DNA of 10,712 nt, from NCBI GenBank assembly GCA_017384185.1, contig JAFNUH010000097.1, forward strand, positions 1-10,712. Direction: 5' to 3'. The translations under genes were made by a program, and so were the position numbers. The notes under the pieces were generated by a model. The model was not told where the DNA came from, did no database searches, and worked only from the letters and a program-made list of their open reading frames with translations. Each line of letters opens with the position of its first letter. Position 1 is the first letter of the stretch. Below are positions 1-5,981 of this stretch, one piece after another. Source of the stretch: Alistipes sp. (GTDB taxonomy: Bacteria > Bacteroidota > Bacteroidia > Bacteroidales > Rikenellaceae).

Positions 1-124
1 ACAGCTCACTGACGAGCCTGCTGCCGTAAATCTGCCCTGCCTCTATTACTCCCACCTTCTTAAGCAGCAATACGACGAATGCCGCCAAGAGAGCTATCAT
101 CACAACGATTAGAATAACTTTCAT
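1..124 (-). CDS. Partial small membrane-anchored protein (N-terminus only)
   Basis: Only the first 41 codons are in the window; the frame is open to the left edge. The ATG at 124 overlaps the TGA stop of the upstream gene in an ATGA arrangement, which supports this start and suggests translational coupling. Residues 3-21 (VILIVVMIALLAAFVVLLL) form one strongly hydrophobic segment with a single Lys before it. It is followed by KKVGVIE and then a more polar stretch ending LVSEL. By the positive-inside rule the downstream KK suggests the C-terminal part faces the cytoplasm, although a cleaved signal sequence cannot be excluded. The function is not recognised. Its place directly after neck genes suggests a phage-encoded inner-membrane protein made late in infection. 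Confidence is high that it is a gene and low for any role. Confidence 0.7.
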   Translation of the reverse strand, partial: MKVILIVVMIALLAAFVVLLLKKVGVIEAGQIYGSRLVSEL

Positions 125-690
125 ACCTCACAATCTTCATTAGTTATCAGTTCTCCCGTAAGCCTCATCCCCCAATACGGCGACATCAGATACTGATTGT
201 CGCACTCGTCGAGGGTGAAGCCGCTGAAAACGTTCTCCGCACGCTCGTAGACACGCTCTATCGTACAGCTGCCGTTCTTCAGCCATGCCCCACGGACAGC
301 CTTCAACACGGCTTCCTTGACAGCCTCCGTGTTCCTGTCATCCTTCTGTCCGATGGTGCGCATATCCACCCACACAATCAATGAGAACGGGCTGCGTACA
401 CGATTATACAGACCCTGAGCCTCCATGATACGCTGCGGCTCATCCATAACGAAGAAGCAGTAGTTCCCCAGCCCCGTATTATCGGGTGTCAGGGGCTCAT
501 ACTCGCCACGTCCGAAATAGACCGCTGGCGTATAGATGCGCTTCCCCTCGAAAACCTTACACAGACGCTCCGCACGTCCGAATATATGGTTAAGCCATGA
601 CAGCTCACCCAATCCGTCCTGAAGGCATCCTATCACCTTATCGAAGAGCTTTGCGCTCTCTGTCTGCTTATAAATACGTTCTATTGCCAT
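121..690 (-). CDS. Putative tail-terminator / head-tail joining protein (189 aa)
   Basis: This 189-residue soluble protein has no signal peptide or membrane segment. It has an N-terminal helical part (1-48) and a central mixed part rich in Tyr and Phe (51-82, including NYCFFVMDEP). A strand-like segment, SPFSLIVWVDMRTI (100-113), is followed by a helix with TEAVKEAVLKAV (121-132). The layout of a helix, then strands, then SLIVWVDMR and a long helix recalls tail-terminator and neck proteins of long-tailed phages, which cap the tail tube at the head interface. That is inference from pattern and gene order, not a clear family match. The start at 690 overlaps the end of the upstream neck gene by 10 bases, and the TGA stop overlaps the next ATG by ATGA, so the three genes are probably translated together. 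Confidence 0.85.
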   Translation of the reverse strand: MAIERIYKQTESAKLFDKVIGCLQDGLGELSWLNHIFGRAERLCKVFEGKRIYTPAVYFGRGEYEPLTPDNTGLGNYCFFVMDEPQRIMEAQGLYNRVRSPFSLIVWVDMRTIGQKDDRNTEAVKEAVLKAVRGAWLKNGSCTIERVYERAENVFSGFTLDECDNQYLMSPYWGMRLTGELITNEDCEV

Positions 691-1187
691 ATCATCTGCC
701 GCATTTTCTCTATAAGTTCATCCTTTGCACCCTTCTCGTCGAATATCACTCCCCACTTGTCGAGGCTGAGACCGAAGGAGTTGCGCCCGTACTTGTTCAT
801 GATACGTGTCGCATAGGCTGTATCAGGGACTATCCCGACGGCTTCCGCACCGAACTCCACGCCTATCTCAGAATGGAACACACCCGTAACATACAGGTTC
901 GGGGCGTCGCTGTTACGCTTCACGCTGTAAGGATAGCTCAGCGTCTCCTTCCATGCCGCATAACGCTGTGCGCTCTCCCTCGTACGGAAATACCCTCGTG
1001 GCTTGATGTCCTCGGTGTAGTAGGGTCGTAAGTCCTCTCCGTCCGAGCCCTTACCCTCCAAGAGCTGTATCCTCTGCTGCTCAACGATGTCGTTTCCGTG
1101 ATGCTCCAGCACATCACGCATCAGACTGCCGTCGAGCATTCCCCGATGAAGGGCTTTTACGTTGGATAGGAGGTCGTCGATAACCAT
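681..1187 (-). CDS. Putative neck / tail-completion protein, HK97 gp10- or virion-morphogenesis-like (168 aa)
   Basis: With the ATG at 1187 the product is 168 residues. This start sits four bases after the upstream TAG stop and is preferred to a GTG at 1214, which would overlap that gene. The N-terminal helical segment holds EQQRIQLLEGKGSDGEDL (36-53). It is followed by RTRESAQRYAAWKETL (68-83), then NLYVTGVFHSEIGVEF (97-112) and AYATRIMNKYG (124-134). The sequence 'Q-I-x-x-x-x-G-x-x-x-x-G-x-x', a later 'hydrophobic-x-T-G-x-hydrophobic-x-x-x-I', and 'Y-A-x-x-hydrophobic-x-x-x-G' is typical of virion-morphogenesis and gp10-like neck proteins, which sit between the head connector and the tail. 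The family call is from motif spacing by eye. The position after the capsid and adaptor-region genes agrees. The last codons overlap the next gene by 10 bases. Confidence 0.85.
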   Translation of the reverse strand: MVIDDLLSNVKALHRGMLDGSLMRDVLEHHGNDIVEQQRIQLLEGKGSDGEDLRPYYTEDIKPRGYFRTRESAQRYAAWKETLSYPYSVKRNSDAPNLYVTGVFHSEIGVEFGAEAVGIVPDTAYATRIMNKYGRNSFGLSLDKWGVIFDEKGAKDELIEKMRQMIWQ

Positions 1188-1191
1188 AGCC

Positions 1192-2484
1192 CTAAATGCT
1201 CTTATAACGCACACCTACGGGGAGGCACGTAAGACATATCCTGTCTATGCCCCTCGTATCCAAGTCGAGGGCATCGTAAGCCTCACGAAGCTCCTTACCC
1301 AATCCCGTCTCACGCCCCTGAGGGTTGCCGTCAACCTCATAGAGCAAATCAGCTATTGAAGCGTTGCTCTGATTCCTGTTGACACGTACTGAGGGGTTGA
1401 GGGCTAACGTGCGGAGGACATCACAAGCCAGCTGCTTCTGAAGGACGTTAGCGAAGATATGCCGCTCACGGATGATGAAGTCCGTAAGGTCACAGCCGAC
1501 GGACACCTCCATGTTGATGCCGTAGTTATGGGTGTTCGTGAAGATATTCTCCTCGATGTCCCACAGCTCGGGGAACTCAGCGAAGGTCTCACTCGCACGT
1601 ACCTTGAACGGGCTAATCATGATGTATTTCGTCAGCTCACGCCATGCCTCGAGGTTTCCTCGGTTACATGTCCCGCAAGGCTCACGACTCCAGTCCCTTG
1701 TCACGTTCACGGCTTCCATGCCCGACGGGAGGTCAGCCTGATTATACACCACGTACCACTCACCCGTATCGCCCATATAGGGGAGGTACACATCCTGCAG
1801 CACCATCCACTCCATCGAGCCGTTACCCTTCTTAACCTCGAAAGGTATGACCTTATAGGGGTCACGCAGAGAAGAGTGGAACACGTAGAGGGTGACGATA
1901 CCCGTTGCGCCTGTCATCTGCAGACCGATACGCTCCAGCTTCGTCGTGACACCCATCGAATAGGCAGGGTCTATCGCCATACCGACGAGACGCTGTCCGT
2001 TCTCGATGGTGTTCGTGATACGCCCAGCCCCGTCGAACAGACTGCGACGCTCCAAGATGTTCTTACTCTCACGCAGGAGGTTCTTCTTCGTAATGAACTG
2101 CTGCACCACCTTAGCGATAGAGGAACGTGTAAGACGCTCCAGCCATACGGACGTAAAGTCATAGACCATCCAATACTCGCTATCCTCTGCGGGTGTATGT
2201 CCTTCGTTATCGTCCGTCTTACTCTCCCACACCTTATTGTCATAGCTCACCTTTGCGCCCTCGTCATACGCCTTCGTGCCGTCGTAGGCAGGATAGAAGA
2301 ACATGTAATCCTCGGGCATGGTAGCACGGATATTGTCGAGGGTGACCATCGGATGAGCCTGCTGGAAGGTCAAGCCGCTTTCCGTTGCGGTGAGGCCATC
2401 ATCTATCTGCTTCTGAGGGTCATGGCTCTGCTCCCATCCGACGAGGTGCAGAAGAGCGTCCTGAATCTGTGTTATGCGTATCAT
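1192..2484 (-). CDS. Neck/adaptor-region structural protein with embedded CBM-like segment (430 aa)
   Basis: This is a large conserved-looking protein directly after the capsid gene, where head-tail adaptor proteins usually lie. The ATG at 2484 is preferred (MIRITQIQDALLHLVGW) because an A-rich leader precedes it (AAAACACGAAATAGAAAG). An upstream in-frame ATG at 2538, which would give 448 residues, lies inside a strong stem-loop. Residues 71-108 resemble a carbohydrate-binding module of the CBM5/12 type: YDEGAKVSYDNKVWESK, then a short polar stretch, HTP, and EYWMVYD, with the spaced aromatic residues of that fold. The middle part is beta-rich (GATGIVTLYVFHS and SMEWMVLQDVYLPYMG). Two cysteine pairs occur, CGTC at 270-273 and CLTC at 417-420. 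The protein is much longer than a minimal adaptor, so it may be a fusion of neck and decoration functions. The exact role is unknown; a virion location is inferred from context. Confidence 0.85.
   Translation of the reverse strand: MIRITQIQDALLHLVGWEQSHDPQKQIDDGLTATESGLTFQQAHPMVTLDNIRATMPEDYMFFYPAYDGTKAYDEGAKVSYDNKVWESKTDDNEGHTPAEDSEYWMVYDFTSVWLERLTRSSIAKVVQQFITKKNLLRESKNILERRSLFDGAGRITNTIENGQRLVGMAIDPAYSMGVTTKLERIGLQMTGATGIVTLYVFHSSLRDPYKVIPFEVKKGNGSMEWMVLQDVYLPYMGDTGEWYVVYNQADLPSGMEAVNVTRDWSREPCGTCNRGNLEAWRELTKYIMISPFKVRASETFAEFPELWDIEENIFTNTHNYGINMEVSVGCDLTDFIIRERHIFANVLQKQLACDVLRTLALNPSVRVNRNQSNASIADLLYEVDGNPQGRETGLGKELREAYDALDLDTRGIDRICLTCLPVGVRYKSI
2161..2274 (-). other. CBM5/12-like (chitin/carbohydrate-binding type) segment inside the neck-region protein
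   Basis: Codons for residues 71-108 of the 430-residue protein. The pattern A-Y-D-E-G-A-K-V-S-Y-D-N-K-V-W-E-S, then about ten polar residues, then H-T-P and an E-Y-W-M-V-Y end, matches the usual CBM5/12 layout of W/Y-x-x-G-x-x-V-x-Y-x-x-x-x-W/Y-x-S followed by P...W. This is recognised by eye. Such modules are common on phage baseplate and fibre proteins, and whether this copy binds sugar is unknown. Confidence 0.5.
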
Positions 2485-2511
2485 CTTTCTATTTCGTGTT
2501 TTAAACATTAC

Positions 2512-2543
2512 GAGGGATAGGGATATCCTCTGCCCCATCCCTC
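2512..2543 (-). other. GC-rich stem-loop between capsid and neck genes
   Basis: On the transcribed strand GAGGGATGGGG pairs with CCCTATCCCTC. This gives 11 base pairs, one of them a G-U wobble, around a 10-base loop. No run of T follows (the next bases are GTAATGTTT), so it is not a standard intrinsic terminator. It may act as a partial terminator or as a barrier to RNA decay that sets the capsid protein above downstream products. It also buries the ATG at 2538, which argues that translation of the neck-region protein begins at 2484. Confidence 0.45.
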
Positions 2544-2558
2544 GCTCATGATGTTATG

Positions 2559-2578
2559 TAGAGTTGTGGAGAACTCTA
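2559..2578 (-). other. Second stem-loop directly after the major capsid gene
   Basis: TAGAGTT and AACTCTA form a perfect 7-base-pair stem with a 6-base loop (CTCCAC), starting 11 bases after the capsid stop codon. No T run follows. Together with the stronger stem-loop 15 bases further downstream it forms a tandem pair in the short space between capsid and neck genes. Confidence 0.4.
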
Positions 2579-2588
2579 TACCTCACGA

Positions 2589-3695
2589 CTAAGTCGTAAA
2601 GTCGAAGTCAGCAGAATTGGTGACATATACAGGCTGTGCTGCAAATGGGGTGTTCTGCTGAGGTGCTGCAATCTGAGCCTTGATGATTGGGTTAGCAACA
2701 TGCTCGGCATCAGAGTTGTAGGCGATGATGTAGGCAACATCAACCGAGAAACCGAAGTACTCCTTCTTACCACAGGTCAGGTCGGCAGTGGCATCACCCA
2801 TGATGCTCGATTGGTCACCGACGGCAGTGTAGTAATGGCTACCAACAGGCAGGTCGATAAACGGCAGACGGACAACATCCCACTCGTGGAAGTTAGCACT
2901 TGTGCCGAGCAGAGCCTCACGGTCTACACGTGTCAGGATGCCGACGTTACCATCAGCGACAGCGTACAGAGTACCAATCTTCTCTGAGGCGTTAGCCAGC
3001 TGAGTGGTGTAGTGCAGCACCTTGTTGTCGTACTCCATGCGCTTGTTCACGTCGTTGTAGACGCCGTGCTGAGCCAGCTTACGGATAAGGCTGTCAATGC
3101 CAGCGTTACCGATAAGGTGGATGGTCTCAGGATAAGCGTTGGCACGCATGATGGGGTTGAGGTCGCCGAGAATCTCGCTTGCCATCTGTGTGGGCACGTT
3201 GATAACGTTGCTCGACACCTGATACTGCAAGGTGTCCTTGAACACCTGAGTCTTTGCTGCCTCGAGGGCTGCGATAGCTCCGTTGTCGAGTGTGGTAGCG
3301 AGGGCACGGCAAATCTTCTCCATCTTACGCTGGAAGTCCTGCTGGTAGTCGATTTCGTTGTTCATGTAGGCTGCTGGAACCATAGTGAAGCCAACGGCAT
3401 AGGTAGTCCATACAACGGTGTAGAGAGCTGAGGTGTTCTCGTCATCGTTGACGGTGCAGGAGCGCACGTTGCTGACGGTCACATCACCATCATAGTTGAT
3501 AACTGGAACCTGCACAGTGTTACCGATGCTTGCGAAAGCACGGTCACGCAGGTTCGGGCTGATAATCGAGTTCGGGGCATCGGTCTGCTCTACGAAGAAG
3601 TCGAGTGCTCCGTACTCCAAGGGGCGAAACATATTCCTATCCAACTCAGGGTTGGAGATTCGCCAATTCTGAAGTCTTGTTGCTACTAAAGACAT
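2589..3695 (-). CDS. Major capsid protein, HK97 fold (368 aa)
   Basis: This is the shell-forming protein of the head. The 368-residue length suits an HK97-type capsid protein. It has a short N-terminal arm, an E-loop-like stretch around 57-80 (SIGNTVQVPVINYDGDVTV) and a hydrophobic segment with VGFTMVPAAY (101-110). The long spine-type helix is at about 117-148 (DYQQDFQRKMEKICRALATT onward). An A-domain-like region follows at 192-215 and at 243-258 (LYAVADGNVGILTRVD), and the P-domain strand returns with KKEYFGFSVDVAYIIAY (310-326). No long N-terminal delta domain is evident, in line with the separate scaffold gene just upstream. The ATG at 3695 has an extremely A-rich leader (AATTAAAAAAAATAAGAATC), typical of strong Bacteroidetes starts. 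The fold call rests on segment pattern and gene order. Confidence 0.92.
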   Translation of the reverse strand: MSLVATRLQNWRISNPELDRNMFRPLEYGALDFFVEQTDAPNSIISPNLRDRAFASIGNTVQVPVINYDGDVTVSNVRSCTVNDDENTSALYTVVWTTYAVGFTMVPAAYMNNEIDYQQDFQRKMEKICRALATTLDNGAIAALEAAKTQVFKDTLQYQVSSNVINVPTQMASEILGDLNPIMRANAYPETIHLIGNAGIDSLIRKLAQHGVYNDVNKRMEYDNKVLHYTTQLANASEKIGTLYAVADGNVGILTRVDREALLGTSANFHEWDVVRLPFIDLPVGSHYYTAVGDQSSIMGDATADLTCGKKEYFGFSVDVAYIIAYNSDAEHVANPIIKAQIAAPQQNTPFAAQPVYVTNSADFDFTT

Positions 3696-3757
3696 GATTC
3701 TTATTTTTTTTAATTGTTAAACGTATGGACTGACCCTTTGCCCGTTATTTCTTTTTC

Positions 3758-4699
3758 TTACTGAACAGGAAGAGCAATGATGTTGTTTTCCCTCCATGCC
3801 GCATCATAAGCCTCCTGATACTTCTTAGAGCCTCTGACAAGACCCATAGCGCTCAGCTGATTGCGGATGATGTTGTCTGCTTCCTGCTGTGTGCGTGCTG
3901 TCGATATGTCGACTACCACACCCTGCTGCTGTTGCTGCTGTGCGGGACGTGTGCCCGTGCCAGCCGCCTGTCTGCCCTCGTCGAGGATGCCCATCGTGCG
4001 GAGCTCCTTCTTCAGAAGTGCCTCGGCGGTGTATGGCTCAAGGTGATTCTCGCTATCACGGAGTATCTCCCCGTTCTCGCCCTTGAACACAAGACGCTTA
4101 CCGCCCTTACCATCATCGATGAACTCAGGGTTCATGCTCTTGATTTTCAGCTCTGCCTGAGCAAGAAGCGTGTCTGTCGCTGCCTGCGGGAACTCAGCCT
4201 TGAACTTCAGACCCGCCTTTGCGCCTGCAAGGATGTTATCCACCTGAATACCGAACAGCTCGTTGGCATGGTTCTCACGCTCCTTGTCGAAGTCGGACTT
4301 CAACGTGTCATACTGCGCACGTACCGCATCAAGGTCTTTCTGTGCCTGAGCCAGCTGCTTCTTCGTGGCTTCGTCGCCACCCTCTGCCACCTGCTTCTTC
4401 AGGCTGTCACGCTCCTTTGTCAGGTCGGCAATCTTGGTGTTCAGCCCGTCAACGCTGTTGGCTCTCGCTGCAAGCTCACGAGCTGCACGCTCAAGGTAGT
4501 TATAGGTCTTCTCGTCGCCGTTACGGGCGATACCCGTCTCCTTGCTGATGATACCATCAAGGCGGTTGTAGACCTCACTGAAGCGGTTACCGATAACCAC
4601 CTCTTCATCGTTCTTCGACATCAGGGCAATGGCGTCCTTCTGCTCATCTGTAAGCCCTGCAAGTGCGGCGTCAGCCGCCAACATCTCTTTTGTAATCAT
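3758..4699 (-). CDS. Capsid scaffold-like protein (313 aa)
   Basis: This is a highly charged, mostly helical protein directly before the capsid gene, the usual place of the assembly scaffold. Residues 82-147 form a predicted coiled coil (LNTKIADLTKERDSLKKQVA, then more heptads up to FDKERENHANEL). A compact region at about 155-200 (GAKAGLKFKAEFPQAATDTL, PEFIDDGKGGKR) resembles the second half of gp20-type minor structural/scaffold proteins. A six-residue glutamine run (254-259) and a low-complexity linker lead to a helical C-terminus (QQEADNIIRNQLSAMG, KKYQEAYDAAWRENN), which could contact the shell as in other scaffolds. No serine-protease or ClpP-like motif is visible, so it does not look like a protease-scaffold fusion. 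The start at 4699 begins with MITKEMLAADAALAGLTDEQ. The role is inferred with good support from context. Confidence 0.88.
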   Translation of the reverse strand: MITKEMLAADAALAGLTDEQKDAIALMSKNDEEVVIGNRFSEVYNRLDGIISKETGIARNGDEKTYNYLERAARELAARANSVDGLNTKIADLTKERDSLKKQVAEGGDEATKKQLAQAQKDLDAVRAQYDTLKSDFDKERENHANELFGIQVDNILAGAKAGLKFKAEFPQAATDTLLAQAELKIKSMNPEFIDDGKGGKRLVFKGENGEILRDSENHLEPYTAEALLKKELRTMGILDEGRQAAGTGTRPAQQQQQQGVVVDISTARTQQEADNIIRNQLSAMGLVRGSKKYQEAYDAAWRENNIIALPVQ

Positions 4700-4728
4700 A
4701 ATCTTACCCTCTGATTAATTATGACCGA

Positions 4729-5217
4729 TTATTTTCCCTCTGCATTTTCGGGTGCCTCGGGCGCATCGGTCTTTTCGCCCTTCTTTCCACCCTTGCAACC
4801 ACCCTTAGATGGTGCCTTGAGCATACCAGCCGCCTTGAGCTCTGCAAGAATCTCATCCTTGAGAGCCTTCTTCTCAGCCTCCTTACGCTTCGCCTCCTGT
4901 TCCTGACGCTGCTTGTACGTGAGGTCACGTAGCTCCGCACGCTTAGCCTCACGAGCTGCAAGGAACTCCGTCGGGTCGTAAAGTACCTCTATGTCCCATC
5001 CCTGCAGGCGCAGGTTACGGGCAATCTGAGCGTACATCTTACTCTCGAACTTCTGGATACGTGGTCGGCTCAATCGCTTTCCGTTTCGTGGATTGAACTG
5101 CGTCTGCTCAATCTTGCAGTGGTATGTGTCCTCTTCACCACATGGAACGATGTAGTTCTCTGCGGTGACCTCCACGATGGGCACATCCTTTGTCGTGTTA
5201 CCGAACTTTACTCTCAT
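4729..5217 (-). CDS. Head-gene-cluster protein with basic coiled-coil tail (162 aa)
   Basis: The family is not recognised. Residues 1-80 look like a small globular domain (RVKFGNTTKDVPIVEVTAEN, then YHCKIEQTQFNPRNGKRLSR) with two cysteines at 26 and 34. Residues 86-130 form a long charged helix (AAREAKRAELRDLTYKQRQE onward) likely to be a coiled coil. The last 30 residues are low-complexity Gly/Lys then Ala/Pro/Glu. It sits between the beta-sandwich repeat protein and the scaffold, so a virion or assembly role is likely, perhaps a minor scaffold or a DNA- or capsid-contacting protein because of its basic tail. The ATG at 5217 follows an A/T-rich leader (AAATCAAAGTAAATGTT) and a 35-base gap. 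It is certainly a gene; its function is open. Confidence 0.85.
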   Translation of the reverse strand: MRVKFGNTTKDVPIVEVTAENYIVPCGEEDTYHCKIEQTQFNPRNGKRLSRPRIQKFESKMYAQIARNLRLQGWDIEVLYDPTEFLAAREAKRAELRDLTYKQRQEQEAKRKEAEKKALKDEILAELKAAGMLKAPSKGGCKGGKKGEKTDAPEAPENAEGK

Positions 5218-5252
5218 AACATTTACTTTGATTTAGTGAAACATAATATTTA

Positions 5253-5981
5253 CTAAGACTTGGTGAAAGTCTTACTTGCTACCTCTGATGTAGTACCACC
5301 GAGCACTGCGATAGCCTTAACGGTTGCAGTAGCGTCGAGGGTGATAGCCTCGGTGTACTGAGTGCTTCCTGTCGTCGGGGCATCCCCGTTGGTGGTGTAG
5401 TAGATAACGGCATCCTTAGAGGCTGTTATCGTCACCTCTGTGGTGCTCTCGAAAGGAGTAGTACCTGAGATGACAGGCGCTTTCGTCTCCTCGGTGAAGG
5501 TCTTACTTGCCACGTCGCTCTCCAGCTCACCCTTGATGGCGATAGCCTTGATGGTGGTCGTCTCCGTGATGGTAATCTCACCCTCGTAGGCTGTGCTGTC
5601 CGCTGTGGGAGTACTGCCGTCGGTGGTGTAGTAGATGTCACAACCCTCACGAGCCTCGATAGTAGCCTTCGTCGATAGCTCATAAGGTGTAGTACCCTTG
5701 ATGACAGGGGCTGACAGCTTCTCGGTAACCTCTGCCTTGACGATGCTGCCGTTCTTGATAACGGTAACATAGGCATTGCTTGTCACTGAGCCGTCAACGG
5801 CAAGCACCTCAGGGATGATACCCGTAGGTATCATAACCTCACCTGAGGCATCCTTAAACTGCACATCGAGGATGGTGTCAAGCTCGACGTATTTCTTTAT
5901 CTGTGCCACCTCCTTGTCGGTGAGGTGGGTGATGTCACCTACAATCATCAGCAGGGGCATCTGTTGTGTCTGTTTCGTCAT
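5253..5981 (-). CDS. Virion-associated protein with two tandem chitobiase/Fn3-type beta-sandwich repeats (242 aa)
   Basis: Residues 1-89 are an N-terminal domain ([20 protein letters not shown], then a beta-rich part) of unknown fold, perhaps the capsid- or portal-attachment part. Two tandem repeats follow, residues 91-163 and 168-240, with a 77-residue period. Each opens APVI-x-GTTP[YF]E, holds IYYTT[DN]G then [AT]PT...S (the hallmark of the chitobiase/beta-hexosaminidase C-terminal or CHB_HEX_C_1 family), and ends T[IV]KAIA...S[DE]VASKTFT. Such Ig-like domains are frequent as add-ons on phage capsid and tail proteins and are thought to help weak binding to mucus or cell-surface glycans. No enzyme domain is present. 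The start overlaps the portal stop by ATGA. The place between portal and scaffold suggests a head decoration or accessory protein; that is inference. Confidence 0.9.
   Translation of the reverse strand: MTKQTQQMPLLMIVGDITHLTDKEVAQIKKYVELDTILDVQFKDASGEVMIPTGIIPEVLAVDGSVTSNAYVTVIKNGSIVKAEVTEKLSAPVIKGTTPYELSTKATIEAREGCDIYYTTDGSTPTADSTAYEGEITITETTTIKAIAIKGELESDVASKTFTEETKAPVISGTTPFESTTEVTITASKDAVIYYTTNGDAPTTGSTQYTEAITLDATATVKAIAVLGGTTSEVASKTFTKS
5262..5711 (-). repeat. Two tandem 231-bp units encoding beta-sandwich domains
   Basis: The two domain-coding units lie at 5493-5711 and 5262-5480, offset by 231 bases (77 codons). The DNA is still similar in places: a 15-base identical stretch (plus strand GGTGGTGTAGTAGAT) occurs at 5391 and again at 5622. 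Another closely similar stretch, around CTTACTTGC, occurs near 5271 and 5502. This points to internal duplication within the gene, with most other positions diverged. Confidence 0.75.

Noticed and set aside
1459..2520. Long plus-strand open frame (353 codons)
   Set aside because: It is the antisense of the neck-region gene. The product has no recognisable domain and is rich in His/Leu/Arg, as expected for a shadow frame, while the minus-strand frame encodes a coherent protein.
3718..3725. Possible -7 element TACGTTTA before the capsid gene
   Set aside because: It matches only part of TAnnTTTG, has no -33 box, and lies in an AT-rich leader where such matches arise by chance.
3942..3957. CTG/TGC triplet run as a microsatellite
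   Set aside because: It simply encodes the six-glutamine run in the scaffold linker, with mixed flanking codons; nothing suggests slippage-based phase variation.
3932..4714. Plus-strand open frame (260 codons) opposite the scaffold gene
   Set aside because: It is antisense to a clear coiled-coil scaffold; the Leu/Val/Cys-rich translation is typical of the reverse of a Lys/Glu/Ala-rich helix.
5240..5247. Possible -7 element near TATGTTTC before the 162-residue protein gene
   Set aside because: The last consensus base is wrong, no -33 box is seen, and the gap is only 35 bases in a tightly packed operon.
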